From JBPRGG01 sp051418075 (lineage in GTDB: Bacteria > Bacteroidota > Bacteroidia > Cytophagales > Cyclobacteriaceae), in the NCBI GenBank assembly GCA_051418075.1, contig JBPRGG010000042.1, forward strand, positions 1 through 64,000: a DNA stretch of 64,000 nt. Direction: 5' to 3'. Each line of letters begins with the position of its first letter. The first letter of the stretch is position 1. The position numbers were made by a program, and so were the translations under genes. Under the pieces are notes generated by a model that was given only the letters and a program-made list of their open reading frames with translations, was not told the origin of the DNA and did no database searches. Shown here in pieces: positions 52,554 through 60,952 of the stretch.

Positions 52554-54020
52554 TTATTGTTTTACCTGCTCTACGGAAACTTTATCTTGTTTGGAGATTA
52601 GCCACAACCCTAAATAGGTCAAGGCACCATTGACAATAAGTATCTCAAAACCAAATCGATAGCCAAACAACCAGGCTTCGGAATTATAATTGATCAAAAA
52701 AGAAATAAGTGGAGAAAGGATGCTAATGGGTAATACCAGGTTGTCTCTTACTTTTCGACGACTGAATAATCCAAAAGCGAAAAGGCCCAGGATTGGCCCG
52801 TAGGTGTATCCTGCTGCTATAAAAAGTGAATTGATGACGCTTTCGTCATTAATGGCTTTAAAAACCAGTATCACCAACAACATCAACAGGGAAAAAGCTA
52901 AGTGAACCCGGATCCTTATCCTTTTCTTAATGTTTTCCGGTTTTTCTTCGAAATTGAGGATATCTACGCAAAATGAGGTGGTAAGGGCTGTTAAGGCCGA
53001 GTCGGCACTGGAATAGGCCGCCGCTACAATCCCTAGCAAAAAAGCAATACCAGCCAGGTAGGAAAAATGCTTGAGAGCCAGTAAGGGATACAGATCATCT
53101 GTTCTTTCCGGCAAGGGGATACCATTAGTGCGGGCATACATGTATAATAAGACTCCCAGGCTTAAAAACAAAAGATTGGCTAAAACAAGGATAATACTGA
53201 ACCAGAAGACATTCTTCTGGGCATCTTTAAGACTGCGGCAGGTCAGATTTTTTTGCATCATATCCTGATCCAGACCAGTCATTACTATGGCTATAAATGC
53301 GCCGGATAAGAATTGCTTAAAAAAGTTTTTGCCACTTTGCCAGTCCCAGAAAAAAATCTGGGCATACCTATGTTCCTCGACTGTGGAAAACAGCTGGTCA
53401 AAGGTTAGGTTCAGCTCATTTTTTATAAGTAAGATGCTGGTTATTACTGCAGTTAGCATAAAAAACGTTTGCAGGGTATCTGTCCAGACAATGGTTTTGA
53501 TCCCACCACGGAAGGTATAAATCCAGATCAGGATAATGGTGACCACTACAGTGACCCAAAAAGGCACTCCCCAGGCGTCAAAAATAGCTATTTGCAATAC
53601 ACCTGCCACCAGAAACAGGCGAAATGAAGAGCCTATGGTACGGGATATCAAAAAGAAAATGGCTCCGGTTTTGTAAGACCAAAATCCGAACCTTTGTTGC
53701 AGGTAAGTATAAATGGATACCAGGTTTAGCCGGTAGTATAGAGGCAGAAGGATGGTGCCAATCACCAGATAGCCCACCAAATAGCCCAAAACTACCTGAA
53801 AATAGGCAAACTGGCTGTTTCCCACTTCTCCTGGCACAGAAATAAAGGTAACCCCGGAAAGAGAGGCTCCGATCATGCCAAAAGCCACTAAAAACCAGGG
53901 TGACTGGCGATTGGCTGTAAAAAAGGTCTTGGAATCCGCATTTTTGGAAGTAAAATAGGATATGGTTATTAAAAAACCGAAGTATAAAACGATAATAAAA
54001 ATAACTAATAACGGATTCAT
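52554..54020 (-). CDS. Sodium:solute symporter (SSS family)
   Basis: 488 residues from the ATG at 54020 (MNPLLVIFIIVLYFGFLITI), which begins directly at the first membrane segment. The 21 codons before it are soluble and unconserved. About 13 membrane segments. Family stretches: FFTANRQSPWFLVAFGMIGASLSGVTFIS, TGLDQDMMQKNLTCRSLKDAQKN, and the sodium-site region IVAAAYSSADSALTALTTSFCVDIL. The substrate is not predictable within this family (sugars, sialic acid, amino acids or vitamins). No catabolic genes are next to it. Confidence 0.9.
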   Translation of the reverse strand: MNPLLVIFIIVLYFGFLITISYFTSKNADSKTFFTANRQSPWFLVAFGMIGASLSGVTFISVPGEVGNSQFAYFQVVLGYLVGYLVIGTILLPLYYRLNLVSIYTYLQQRFGFWSYKTGAIFFLISRTIGSSFRLFLVAGVLQIAIFDAWGVPFWVTVVVTIILIWIYTFRGGIKTIVWTDTLQTFFMLTAVITSILLIKNELNLTFDQLFSTVEEHRYAQIFFWDWQSGKNFFKQFLSGAFIAIVMTGLDQDMMQKNLTCRSLKDAQKNVFWFSIILVLANLLFLSLGVLLYMYARTNGIPLPERTDDLYPLLALKHFSYLAGIAFLLGIVAAAYSSADSALTALTTSFCVDILNFEEKPENIKKRIRIRVHLAFSLLMLLVILVFKAINDESVINSLFIAAGYTYGPILGLFAFGLFSRRKVRDNLVLPISILSPLISFLINYNSEAWLFGYRFGFEILIVNGALTYLGLWLISKQDKVSVEQVKQ

Positions 54021-54061
54021 TTGTTGACATTTAAAAAGCTCCAAATTTGAAGAATTTTTTT

Positions 54062-54069
54062 TAATTTTG
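54062..54069 (+). promoter_or_regulatory. -7 promoter element for clpS-recR
   Basis: TAATTTTG, an exact TAnnTTTG match, ends 24 nt before the clpS ATG at 54094. It also argues against the longer frame with a TTG start at 54067, which lies inside the promoter. Confidence 0.55.
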
Positions 54070-54093
54070 CCAGATACTTTCAAACTATGTACT

Positions 54094-54375
54094 ATGTGGG
54101 CTGAATATCAGGAAAAAGTATTAGAAGAAGTCATTGAAGATATAGATTCATCTGAAATTAAGGATCTGGTAGTTTTTAATGATGATTACAACACCTTTGA
54201 TCATGTGATCAATACCCTGATAAAGGTATGTAAACATTCTCCTCAGCAAGCGGAACAATGTACCTGGATAATACATTACAAGGGGAAATGTGCCGTAAAA
54301 AAAGGAACTTTTGAAAAGCTGAAGCCTATGAGACAGGGTATCTGCGAGGCCGGTATCAGCGCTGAAATATTATAA
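54094..54375 (+). CDS. clpS: ATP-dependent Clp protease adaptor ClpS
   Basis: 93 residues from the ATG at 54094. The N-degron pocket and fold are plain: LVVFNDDYNTFDHVINTLIKVCKHSPQQAEQCTWIIHYKGKCAVKKGT. The N-terminal acidic extension (EEVIEDIDSSEIK) is the flexible arm that enters ClpA or ClpC. It delivers N-end-rule substrates to Clp. It lies 14 nt before recR and surely shares its mRNA. Confidence 0.93.
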   Translation: MWAEYQEKVLEEVIEDIDSSEIKDLVVFNDDYNTFDHVINTLIKVCKHSPQQAEQCTWIIHYKGKCAVKKGTFEKLKPMRQGICEAGISAEIL

Positions 54376-54389
54376 GAGGAATCTGTTGA

Positions 54390-55016
54390 ATGATCCAATT
54401 TTCTTCCCGATTAATCGAAAATGCAGTTGAAGAAATAGCTAAATTACCTGGTATAGGTAAAAAAACTGCTTTTAGGCTGGTTTTACATCTGCTTAAACAA
54501 GATACTGAAGCTACTCAAAACCTCACTGAGTCTCTTTTAGAATTACGGACTAAAATCCAATATTGCCAGGACTGCCATAATGTTTCTGACACATCTACCT
54601 GTATTATCTGTCAAAGTGCCAAACGTGATAAATCTACCATCTGTGTGGTAGAAGATGTTCCCGATGTATTGGCTATAGAAAATACATCCCAATACCAGGG
54701 GCTTTATCATGTATTAGGAGGTATTATTTCTCCCATGGAGGGCATAGGGCCTCATGATATACATATTCAATCATTAATTACTCGTATCAAAAATCCTGAG
54801 TCTGTAGTGAGAGAGATTATTTTTGCACTCAGTCCAACCATGGAGGGAGATACCACCGCCTTCTACATTTCCAAAAAACTTAAGGAATTCCAATTAAAGA
54901 TCAGTACTATAGCCCGGGGTATTCCCATTGGGGGTGACCTGGAATATGCTGATGAAATAACCTTGGGCAGGAGTATAATCTCAAGAACCAGGTACGATTT
55001 GAAAGAAGAAGAATAA
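54390..55016 (+). CDS. recR: Recombination protein RecR
   Basis: 208 residues. Helix-hairpin-helix (IAKLPGIGKKTAFRLVLHLLK), the C4 zinc finger CQDCHNVSDTSTCIIC, a Toprim domain (TICVVEDVPDVLAIENT) and the C-terminal Walker-B-like segment LEYADEITLGRSIISR are all in the standard order. It works with RecO and RecF in gap repair by loading RecA. Ends 24 nt before the convergent lipoprotein gene. Confidence 0.96.
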   Translation: MIQFSSRLIENAVEEIAKLPGIGKKTAFRLVLHLLKQDTEATQNLTESLLELRTKIQYCQDCHNVSDTSTCIICQSAKRDKSTICVVEDVPDVLAIENTSQYQGLYHVLGGIISPMEGIGPHDIHIQSLITRIKNPESVVREIIFALSPTMEGDTTAFYISKKLKEFQLKISTIARGIPIGGDLEYADEITLGRSIISRTRYDLKEEE

Positions 55017-55040
55017 ACGGGTGAGCATTTCCCGGTTCTC

Positions 55041-55766
55041 CTAATTGCATCCATTGGCCTGGGCCATAACAGCCTGGGATAGATCTAAACTCAATTCTAA
55101 ATAATAACTAAAGGGAGAACTACCGTCGCAATTCATCGGAGAACGGTCGGTATTTAGGGGAGAATACCAGGACCGGGCCTCAATTAAAATCGCCTGCTGT
55201 TTCAAGGTCAGATCTTTCACCACCAGGGAATTGGCTTTTCCATCACTTTTCACTGCTTTAATATAAGAGGCCGTTATAATATCACCATTATCAGGATCTA
55301 TCCTGGCAATGATTGAGATTTTTGCTCCTCCTCCAGCACCATAAGAATTGATCCAACCGTTTTGGGCAAACCGCCTGAAATCACCATCAGAACTTCCCTG
55401 GCTACCGGTGGCAGAAAATACCGCATACAGTTGATTGCCCCCATCCCATATCAAGCCATAGCCTGTACCATCATCACCGGATGTCTCATAATCTGTCCTG
55501 GCATATACTTTTGAATCACCGTCAAAACGAATTAACAGGGGATTTTTATTGGCGGAAGAAACCTGCTGGTAACCAATATAGAAACTTGTGTTGTTTATGG
55601 TAACCCCCGGTACGCCTTTCCCTATCAAGTCCTGTCGGGAATCGCCGGGAGAGAACCTGACTGCATTGTCAGCTACTTCAGCCAAAGTTTGTGATGGATT
55701 GGTAGGATCCTCATTTTTATTACAGGCATAAATGAGTACAAGTAAGATCAGAAAGATTTTTTTCAT
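55041..55766 (-). CDS. Lipoprotein of unknown function
   Basis: 241 residues. Signal peptide with lipobox (LIYAC, Cys15) followed by NKNEDP, which fits the acidic surface-export signal of Bacteroidota lipoproteins. The mature part is beta-rich: PLLIRFDGDSKVYARTDYE, YGLIWDGGNQLYAVFSATG, AKISIIARIDPDNGDIITA and LTLKQQAILIEARSW. Four cysteines (Cys15 included) are few for a disulfide network. I do not recognise the family. It starts 2 nt after the glycogen synthase gene ends, so it is cotranscribed with it, perhaps only by position. Confidence 0.7.
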   Translation of the reverse strand: MKKIFLILLVLIYACNKNEDPTNPSQTLAEVADNAVRFSPGDSRQDLIGKGVPGVTINNTSFYIGYQQVSSANKNPLLIRFDGDSKVYARTDYETSGDDGTGYGLIWDGGNQLYAVFSATGSQGSSDGDFRRFAQNGWINSYGAGGGAKISIIARIDPDNGDIITASYIKAVKSDGKANSLVVKDLTLKQQAILIEARSWYSPLNTDRSPMNCDGSSPFSYYLELSLDLSQAVMAQANGCN

Positions 55767-55768
55767 TA

Positions 55769-57622
55769 CTAAATATTGCGGTTTAAAGCCAGGTTGTAAG
55801 CATTCTCGTAATGCGAATAAAGCACATTCCAGTCAAAATAAACTGAAGTACTATCCACTTTATTACGAAGCTCAATGCGTTCCCGGCGACTTAGTTTGAG
55901 AAAAGAAAAAAGATAATAAGCAATCTGACTGGCGGCAGAATCAAAATCTTTTTTGTGCCGGTTGATCACTGCAATTCCATTATCTTCATGATACGGCATG
56001 GTCTTAATCACATAATCGCCAAAACCTGACAGATCACTGGTGATGGCAGGCACCCCGCTGGCTATACATTCCAGTGGCGTATAGCCCCAGGGTTCATAAT
56101 AGCTGGGAAAAATACCCATATGGCAACCTCTGATAAATTGTCCATATTCCATCCCGAACAAGGGATTGATGGATGAAATAAAATCCGGATGATAAACAAT
56201 CTTGACCTTATCTCCGGCACTATTAAACATTTTGGCCTGTTGCAGATATTTCAGGATGGGATCTGACTCGGCCTCAGTTAAATTATGAGTTACCAGCAAA
56301 GGCAATTCTTGCGAATGCCATGATTGCAGCAACCTTCTGTACCTGAGTTTCCAATAGTCATCCACAAAATCATTCAGGTTGGGAAGTTTGGTTTCCTCAC
56401 CTGCTGCAGCAGCAAAGAATAACCGTTCCCCCACTTGCTTTTGTATGGCCAGACAAGTTTGTCGCAATTCTTCCATGATGGCTCTGGACTGCAGCGCAAC
56501 CGGATTAATGGAAGTATATGGTTGTTTTGTGACAAAAAACATGACCACAGTTTTATCCGAATGGTATTGTTTCATCATCCAGTTTAACTTGGAAAGGGCT
56601 TCCAGGGTGAGATCGAATCCTTTATTATGATATTCAAAACGGCCTGATGTAAAAAAGTAAATGGTATTATCCAGATCGAATTTAGTATTGTGAAAAAAAT
56701 GAGCCATAACAAATTGATGGATCTTTTCCTTGTATTCAAAATGCATGTTCTGGAACTCATGTAAAGCGGTAAATCGCTCTATATTAATACCATTGGGGAC
56801 AAGCAGGTCTGGTTTTCGTCCCAGCAGGTGAAAACACTCTTTTGAAGTCACTTCACTTACAGTGGTAAAAACCTGGCAACCGTGGGCCGCTGCCCTTTCA
56901 ATCCTTACCTGAGTTTCAATATTATAATGCCTGGCTTCTTTTATATGGTCATAAAATGGTAAATTTTCATAAAAACTTGTGTCATTCATAGCCAGGTAAC
57001 GGCCTAAAAGGGTGGCATGGGTAGTAAATACCAAAGAAACAGGCAGATTGTCTTTTCTGATTTTTGGGATAGGAATACCTGCCATCCATTCATGAAAATG
57101 GCCGATGATGTTTATCTGAGGGTTTTTGATCAAGGCTAATTCCTTAAAAAACAAATAGACCATATGGCCAAAAAGTACAACATCGTCGATCAGTTCATCT
57201 TTTTCAGGGGTTCCTATGTCATGATCTTTCCACAAAAAGTATTTTAGTTCTGAAAGCTTATCCCTGAAGGTATGAATATCAAATAATACTACCCTGGGGC
57301 GGCCAGTGATTAGCCAGGATCCGTAATGAACCGTATAGCCCTGATTTCTCATATTCCTGACGGCCTGACCAAATATATCATCTGATGTTTCTATCGGATC
57401 GAATGCGGCTGATAAATTCGGATTTATAAAAGGTCCAATCAGACAGTAATTGCTACTCCAGACATCTATGGCGGTAGGAACTTTTGATCTTATAACGGTA
57501 TAGATGCCCCCTACCTGGTTACAAACCTCCCAGGCGACTTCTATCAGCAAGGAATTCATTACTTTTCCGGGGTCTATTTTATCCTTTTTAACTAATTCCA
57601 AAGGGTACTTATTCTCTGCCAT
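55769..57622 (-). CDS. Glycogen synthase, GT3 (eukaryote-like) family
   Basis: 617 residues from the ATG at 57622; the open frame continues to 57760, and Met at 57667 or 57559 are alternatives. The -7-like TAAATTTG at 57647-57654 lies 24 nt upstream, which favours this start. The N-terminus IEVAWEVCNQVGGIYTVIRSKVP is the animal/fungal glycogen synthase type (GT3), not the bacterial GlgA type. Other hallmarks: GHFHEWMAGIPIPKIRKDNLPVSLVFTTHATLLGRYLAM and the catalytic E-X7-E stretch YEPWGYTPLECIASGVPAI. It uses UDP-glucose in eukaryotes; many Bacteroidota carry it as their only glycogen synthase. Cytosolic. Confidence 0.9.
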   Translation of the reverse strand: MAENKYPLELVKKDKIDPGKVMNSLLIEVAWEVCNQVGGIYTVIRSKVPTAIDVWSSNYCLIGPFINPNLSAAFDPIETSDDIFGQAVRNMRNQGYTVHYGSWLITGRPRVVLFDIHTFRDKLSELKYFLWKDHDIGTPEKDELIDDVVLFGHMVYLFFKELALIKNPQINIIGHFHEWMAGIPIPKIRKDNLPVSLVFTTHATLLGRYLAMNDTSFYENLPFYDHIKEARHYNIETQVRIERAAAHGCQVFTTVSEVTSKECFHLLGRKPDLLVPNGINIERFTALHEFQNMHFEYKEKIHQFVMAHFFHNTKFDLDNTIYFFTSGRFEYHNKGFDLTLEALSKLNWMMKQYHSDKTVVMFFVTKQPYTSINPVALQSRAIMEELRQTCLAIQKQVGERLFFAAAAGEETKLPNLNDFVDDYWKLRYRRLLQSWHSQELPLLVTHNLTEAESDPILKYLQQAKMFNSAGDKVKIVYHPDFISSINPLFGMEYGQFIRGCHMGIFPSYYEPWGYTPLECIASGVPAITSDLSGFGDYVIKTMPYHEDNGIAVINRHKKDFDSAASQIAYYLFSFLKLSRRERIELRNKVDSTSVYFDWNVLYSHYENAYNLALNRNI

Positions 57623-57646
57623 GTTCTGGGTAAAATTGCATTTTTT

Positions 57647-57654
57647 CAAATTTA
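57647..57654 (-). promoter_or_regulatory. -7 promoter element for glycogen synthase
   Basis: The minus strand reads TAAATTTG within TATATAAATTTG, ending 24 nt before the chosen ATG at 57622. It lies inside the longer open frame, which argues that the longer frame is not translated. Confidence 0.5.
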
Positions 57655-57996
57655 TATATTTATTCATGTTTTTACGGGAAATATTAGAATTATTATTGGA
57701 TAGTTTATGCCTTTCCGGAAATAGTAAAGTATGAAGGAATGATTTTGCCAAAGAGGCCACAGCAAGGATAAATTGAAATATTTAACTTACTGAAATTCGA
57801 TCAAATACTTGTTGCCAGTTCCGGATGCAGCGAGAATTAATGTGTAAAAAGATGCTCAGGGATTTTATTTATTTATGGACGTAATGAAAATTTTATAGAT
57901 CAGTTACATCTTTTAACTGAAGGAAAACCAGGATTCATTTTTTGCTTTATGTTTTTTTTATCAAACTTGCCATTTGATTTAACAGAACAGGCCAAG

Positions 57997-59223
57997 ATGA
58001 ACTATGTACAGCTTGTGAAGCGGTATCCCAATTATTTGTCCTATGGGTTCCTTCACTATTTTTTTTCCAGCATTGGTCAGACTTTTCTGATTAGCTTGTT
58101 TGTACCCTATTTCAGCAAGGATATACAGATCACCAATAATACGTTTAGCCTGCTATATGGTTTTGCTACTGTTAGCAGTGCTTTCATGCTTCCCTGGGCC
58201 GGTGGCTTAATTGACCGGATCAAGCTGCGTTACTCCAGCATTTTAAATGGCTTGCTAATTGGCAGCTTTTGCCTGGTCGTTTCTTTCAGTCAGAATATAT
58301 TTGTTCTTTTTGCCGGTATTTTAGGCGTTCGATTCGCCGGACAGGGAATTATGATCCTGATAGGCTCCACAGCTATAGCCCGTTATTTTGGCCCAGATCG
58401 GGGTAAGGCGCTATCTTTATCCGGTCTGGGTATTTCAGTAGCGGAATCTATGTTGCCTGTTTTGGTCATCAGTTTGATTAATCAAATAGGCTGGCCCCAT
58501 ACCTGGAGACTATTGGGTTTAGCCATTGCATTGACCTTTATACCTTTAAGTCTTTTACTGGTAAAGAAAAACAACCCTTTTCAAATGGCAGGTAAACAGG
58601 AGGAAGCTAGTGGTAAAGGCCCGGTTAAAAGCGCCACCCGCAAGGATGTATTAAAGGACCGTCACTTTTATTTTCTGGTGCCATTGTTGCTTTTTCTGCC
58701 ATTTTTTATCACCGGGATGTTTATTCATCAAAACCTGCTGGCCCAGATAAAAGGCTGGAGCATGGAATGGATGGCTACCTGTTTTGTTGGATTTGGATTG
58801 GTTCGGATATTGACCAGCCTGCTGGCAGGTCCACTAATTGATAAACTGAGTGCCCAGAAAGTGTTTGTTTTTTACCTGATGCCTTTGGGACTGGGCCTGA
58901 TATTACTTTTATTGGGTGATTCCAGATGGCTGGCTATGGGATATATGATCTTGCTGGGAATCACTGGTAGCTTAAGTTCCCTTACCAGTACTGCATTATG
59001 GGCAGAGATCTATGGGGTTCATCATTTTGGGGCCATTAAAAGTATGGTTACTACTATGATGGTTTTCTCTACAGCTATTGGGCCTGTGGCCATCGGTTGG
59101 TTCATGACTTCTGCTGATAAACTCAATTGGCTGCTGGTGATTTCGTTAATCATTATTTTTATTCTGTCCGGCTTAGCTTATTTTGGTGTAAAACAGATCA
59201 GTCGTAAAAATGCCTACTCATAG
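57997..59223 (+). CDS. MFS transporter
   Basis: 408 residues from the ATG at 57997 (MNYVQLVKRYPNYLSYG). A start at 57949 adds 16 residues but is less like relatives. Twelve membrane segments; GGLIDRIKLRYSSI is the MFS loop 2-3 motif (GxxxDRxxxR/K), and LGVRFAGQGIMILIGSTAIARYFGPDRGKALSLSGLG resembles the monocarboxylate/oxalate-formate type. The loop between helices 6 and 7 (KKNNPFQMAGKQEEASGKGPVK) is charged as usual. Substrate not predictable. Its end overlaps an EF-hand relic by 6 nt on the other strand. Confidence 0.85.
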   Translation: MNYVQLVKRYPNYLSYGFLHYFFSSIGQTFLISLFVPYFSKDIQITNNTFSLLYGFATVSSAFMLPWAGGLIDRIKLRYSSILNGLLIGSFCLVVSFSQNIFVLFAGILGVRFAGQGIMILIGSTAIARYFGPDRGKALSLSGLGISVAESMLPVLVISLINQIGWPHTWRLLGLAIALTFIPLSLLLVKKNNPFQMAGKQEEASGKGPVKSATRKDVLKDRHFYFLVPLLLFLPFFITGMFIHQNLLAQIKGWSMEWMATCFVGFGLVRILTSLLAGPLIDKLSAQKVFVFYLMPLGLGLILLLLGDSRWLAMGYMILLGITGSLSSLTSTALWAEIYGVHHFGAIKSMVTTMMVFSTAIGPVAIGWFMTSADKLNWLLVISLIIIFILSGLAYFGVKQISRKNAYS

Positions 59224-59411
59224 TTCTCCTTTTTCAATTAAACCATCTCCATCTGCATTTCTGAAAAAATTATGGCGTAGTTCTTCCTCGGTAATTTTGT
59301 GATCCTGATCCAGATCCCAATGTTCGAATAAGAGGTTGTGGGGTTTGCTTTCAACTCCTCCCGGTCAATGATGTTTTCCAGGTTGGCATCCCATTCCTGA
59401 AAGCTGCCCAT
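59218..59411 (-). pseudogene. Frameshifted EF-hand protein relic
   Basis: On the minus strand, an ATG at 59411 opens SFQEWDANLENIIDREELKAN, an EF-hand-like unit. After about 23 codons the frame must be shifted by one base, and then it reads FEHWDLDQDHKITEEELRHN and NFFRNADGDGLIEKGEL with a TGA at 59218-59220. DLDQDHKITEEE and NADGDGLIEKGE fit the 12-residue calcium loop (D/N-x-D-x-D-x-x-I-x-x-x-E). So two good loops and one degenerate one survive. The N-terminus is missing and the frame is broken, so it is a decayed EF-hand gene of the sort common in this phylum. Confidence 0.75.
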
Positions 59412-59545
59412 AGCATCTTAATCATAACTCAAAAAGCAGTTCATACCATCGCAAATAAAAATCTTTATATATTAAGTACTTAAAACTGAGATTTGTTAAA
59501 GATCATAACTCTCATCATGACTCTTTCAAATTTGCCAAAAAGGTT

Positions 59546-59553
59546 TATTTTTG
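59546..59553 (+). promoter_or_regulatory. -7 promoter element for arsC-hemE
   Basis: TATTTTTG, an exact TAnnTTTG match, ends 23 nt before the arsC ATG at 59577. It lies within the longer frame that reaches 59493, which it therefore argues against. Confidence 0.5.
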
Positions 59554-59576
59554 CCCTGATCAAATACAGGAATACG

Positions 59577-59915
59577 ATGAAGATTTATCATAATCCCCGT
59601 TGCGCCAAAAGCAGGAAGACACTTCAGCTCATTAAAGATCGGGGGGTGGAACCAGAGGTCATTGAATATCTTAAACAACCTCTTACCGATTTTGAGTTGG
59701 AGGAGATTTTAAAAAAATTGGATATGAAACCAGAGCAATTGATCCGTAAAGGAGAAAAAATTTATAAAGAACATTTTAAAGGAAATAAATTGTCCACAGA
59801 TCAATGGATATTGGCTATGGTGGAGAATCCTATTCTGATAGAGCGTCCTATCGTGGTGAAAGGAGAAAAGGCAGTTTTAGGTCGTCCTCCTGAAAATGTA
59901 AATGAACTATTCTAA
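59577..59915 (+). CDS. arsC: ArsC/Spx-family arsenate reductase-like protein
   Basis: 112 residues from the ATG at 59577, where the thioredoxin-like fold begins (MKIYHNPRCAKSRKTLQLIKDRG). The catalytic Cys is residue 9 in NPRCAKSRKT. The rest, IEYLKQPLTDFELEEILKKLDM and ENPILIERPIVVKGEKAVLGRPPENV, is the ArsC family with the substrate Arg residues in place. It probably reduces arsenate with glutathione or glutaredoxin, though some family members act as thiol regulators (Spx type). It shares TAATG with hemE, a coupling arrangement that does not by itself imply a shared role. Confidence 0.85.
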   Translation: MKIYHNPRCAKSRKTLQLIKDRGVEPEVIEYLKQPLTDFELEEILKKLDMKPEQLIRKGEKIYKEHFKGNKLSTDQWILAMVENPILIERPIVVKGEKAVLGRPPENVNELF

Positions 59916-60952
59916 TGTTGAAAAATGACTTACTGCTTCGGACTTTAGCTGGTGAACCGACTGAAAGAACCCCGGTTTGGCTGATGAGACAAGCTGGTAG
60001 AATTCTGCCGGAATACCGAAGATTAAGAAATAAGGTCAGTGGTTTTCTGGAATTGGTACAAACACCATCGTTAGCAGCAGAAGTGACCATTCAGCCGGTA
60101 GACCATCTGGATGTTGATGCTGCTATTATTTTTTCCGATATCCTGGTGATCCCTGAAGCGATGGGATTAAAATATGAGATGGTAGAGAAGCGAGGACCTG
60201 TATTTCCCCGGACAATTCAATCAGCTCAGGATATCACTCAACTAAGAAAAGTCAACCCGGAGAGTGAATTACATTATGTGCTGGAAGCCATCAGCATTAC
60301 CAAAAAAGCATTAGATGGGCGTGTACCATTAATAGGATTTGCCGGAGCTCCATGGACCATTTTCGCTTATATGATTGAAGGAAAAGGCAGTAAAACATTT
60401 TCCCAGGCCCGTAAAATGCTTTATACCCAGCCTGAATTATCCCATCAATTACTTGAGCTGATCAGCCAAAGTACGATAGCTTATTTAAAAGCCCAAATAA
60501 AAGCAGGTGCCGACCTGGTACAGCTATTTGATTCATGGGCTGGTATCCTGCCTCCGGGACAATACAGAGAATTCTCTTTGAAGTATATAACTGAAATTTG
60601 CCAGGCTGTCAATGAAGCCCCGGTAACCGTGTTTGCCAAAGGTGCCTGGTTTGCCCTGGAAGAATTAAGTAGCATCCAATGCCAAACTATTGGCCTGGAC
60701 TGGAATATGGATGCTGGTCAGGCCAGGAAAATTGTGGGGCCACACAAACTGTTACAGGGGAATCTGGACCCTTGTGCACTTTATGGAACTTATGCTTCCA
60801 TTGAAACAGAAACTAAAAAAATGCTTGATTCTTTTGGGCCATATGGGCATATTGCCAATCTGGGACATGGAGTTTATCCGGATATAAAGGCAGACAAGGT
60901 ACAATGCTTTATCAATACAGTAAAGGAATATAGCAGCAAGATCAGAAAATAA
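59915..60952 (+). CDS. hemE: Uroporphyrinogen decarboxylase
   Basis: 345 residues. Both family signatures are intact: PVWLMRQAGRILPEYR (about 21-36) and GFAGAPWTIFAYMIEGKGSK (about 139-158). VQPVDHLDVDAAIIFSDILV, LFDSWAGILPPGQYREF and NLGHGVYPD complete the active site. It decarboxylates uroporphyrinogen III to coproporphyrinogen III in haem synthesis, in the cytosol. It starts at the A of the arsC TAA, so it is translationally coupled. Its last 11 nt overlap the end of the convergent transporter gene. Confidence 0.96.
   Translation: MLKNDLLLRTLAGEPTERTPVWLMRQAGRILPEYRRLRNKVSGFLELVQTPSLAAEVTIQPVDHLDVDAAIIFSDILVIPEAMGLKYEMVEKRGPVFPRTIQSAQDITQLRKVNPESELHYVLEAISITKKALDGRVPLIGFAGAPWTIFAYMIEGKGSKTFSQARKMLYTQPELSHQLLELISQSTIAYLKAQIKAGADLVQLFDSWAGILPPGQYREFSLKYITEICQAVNEAPVTVFAKGAWFALEELSSIQCQTIGLDWNMDAGQARKIVGPHKLLQGNLDPCALYGTYASIETETKKMLDSFGPYGHIANLGHGVYPDIKADKVQCFINTVKEYSSKIRK

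Noticed and set aside
54067..54093. TTG start for ClpS
   Set aside because: Overlaps the -7 element, and ClpS homology begins after the ATG at 54094.
59493..59576. 28 extra N-terminal residues of ArsC
   Set aside because: The thioredoxin-like fold begins at MKIYHNPRC, and a -7 element lies inside the extension.
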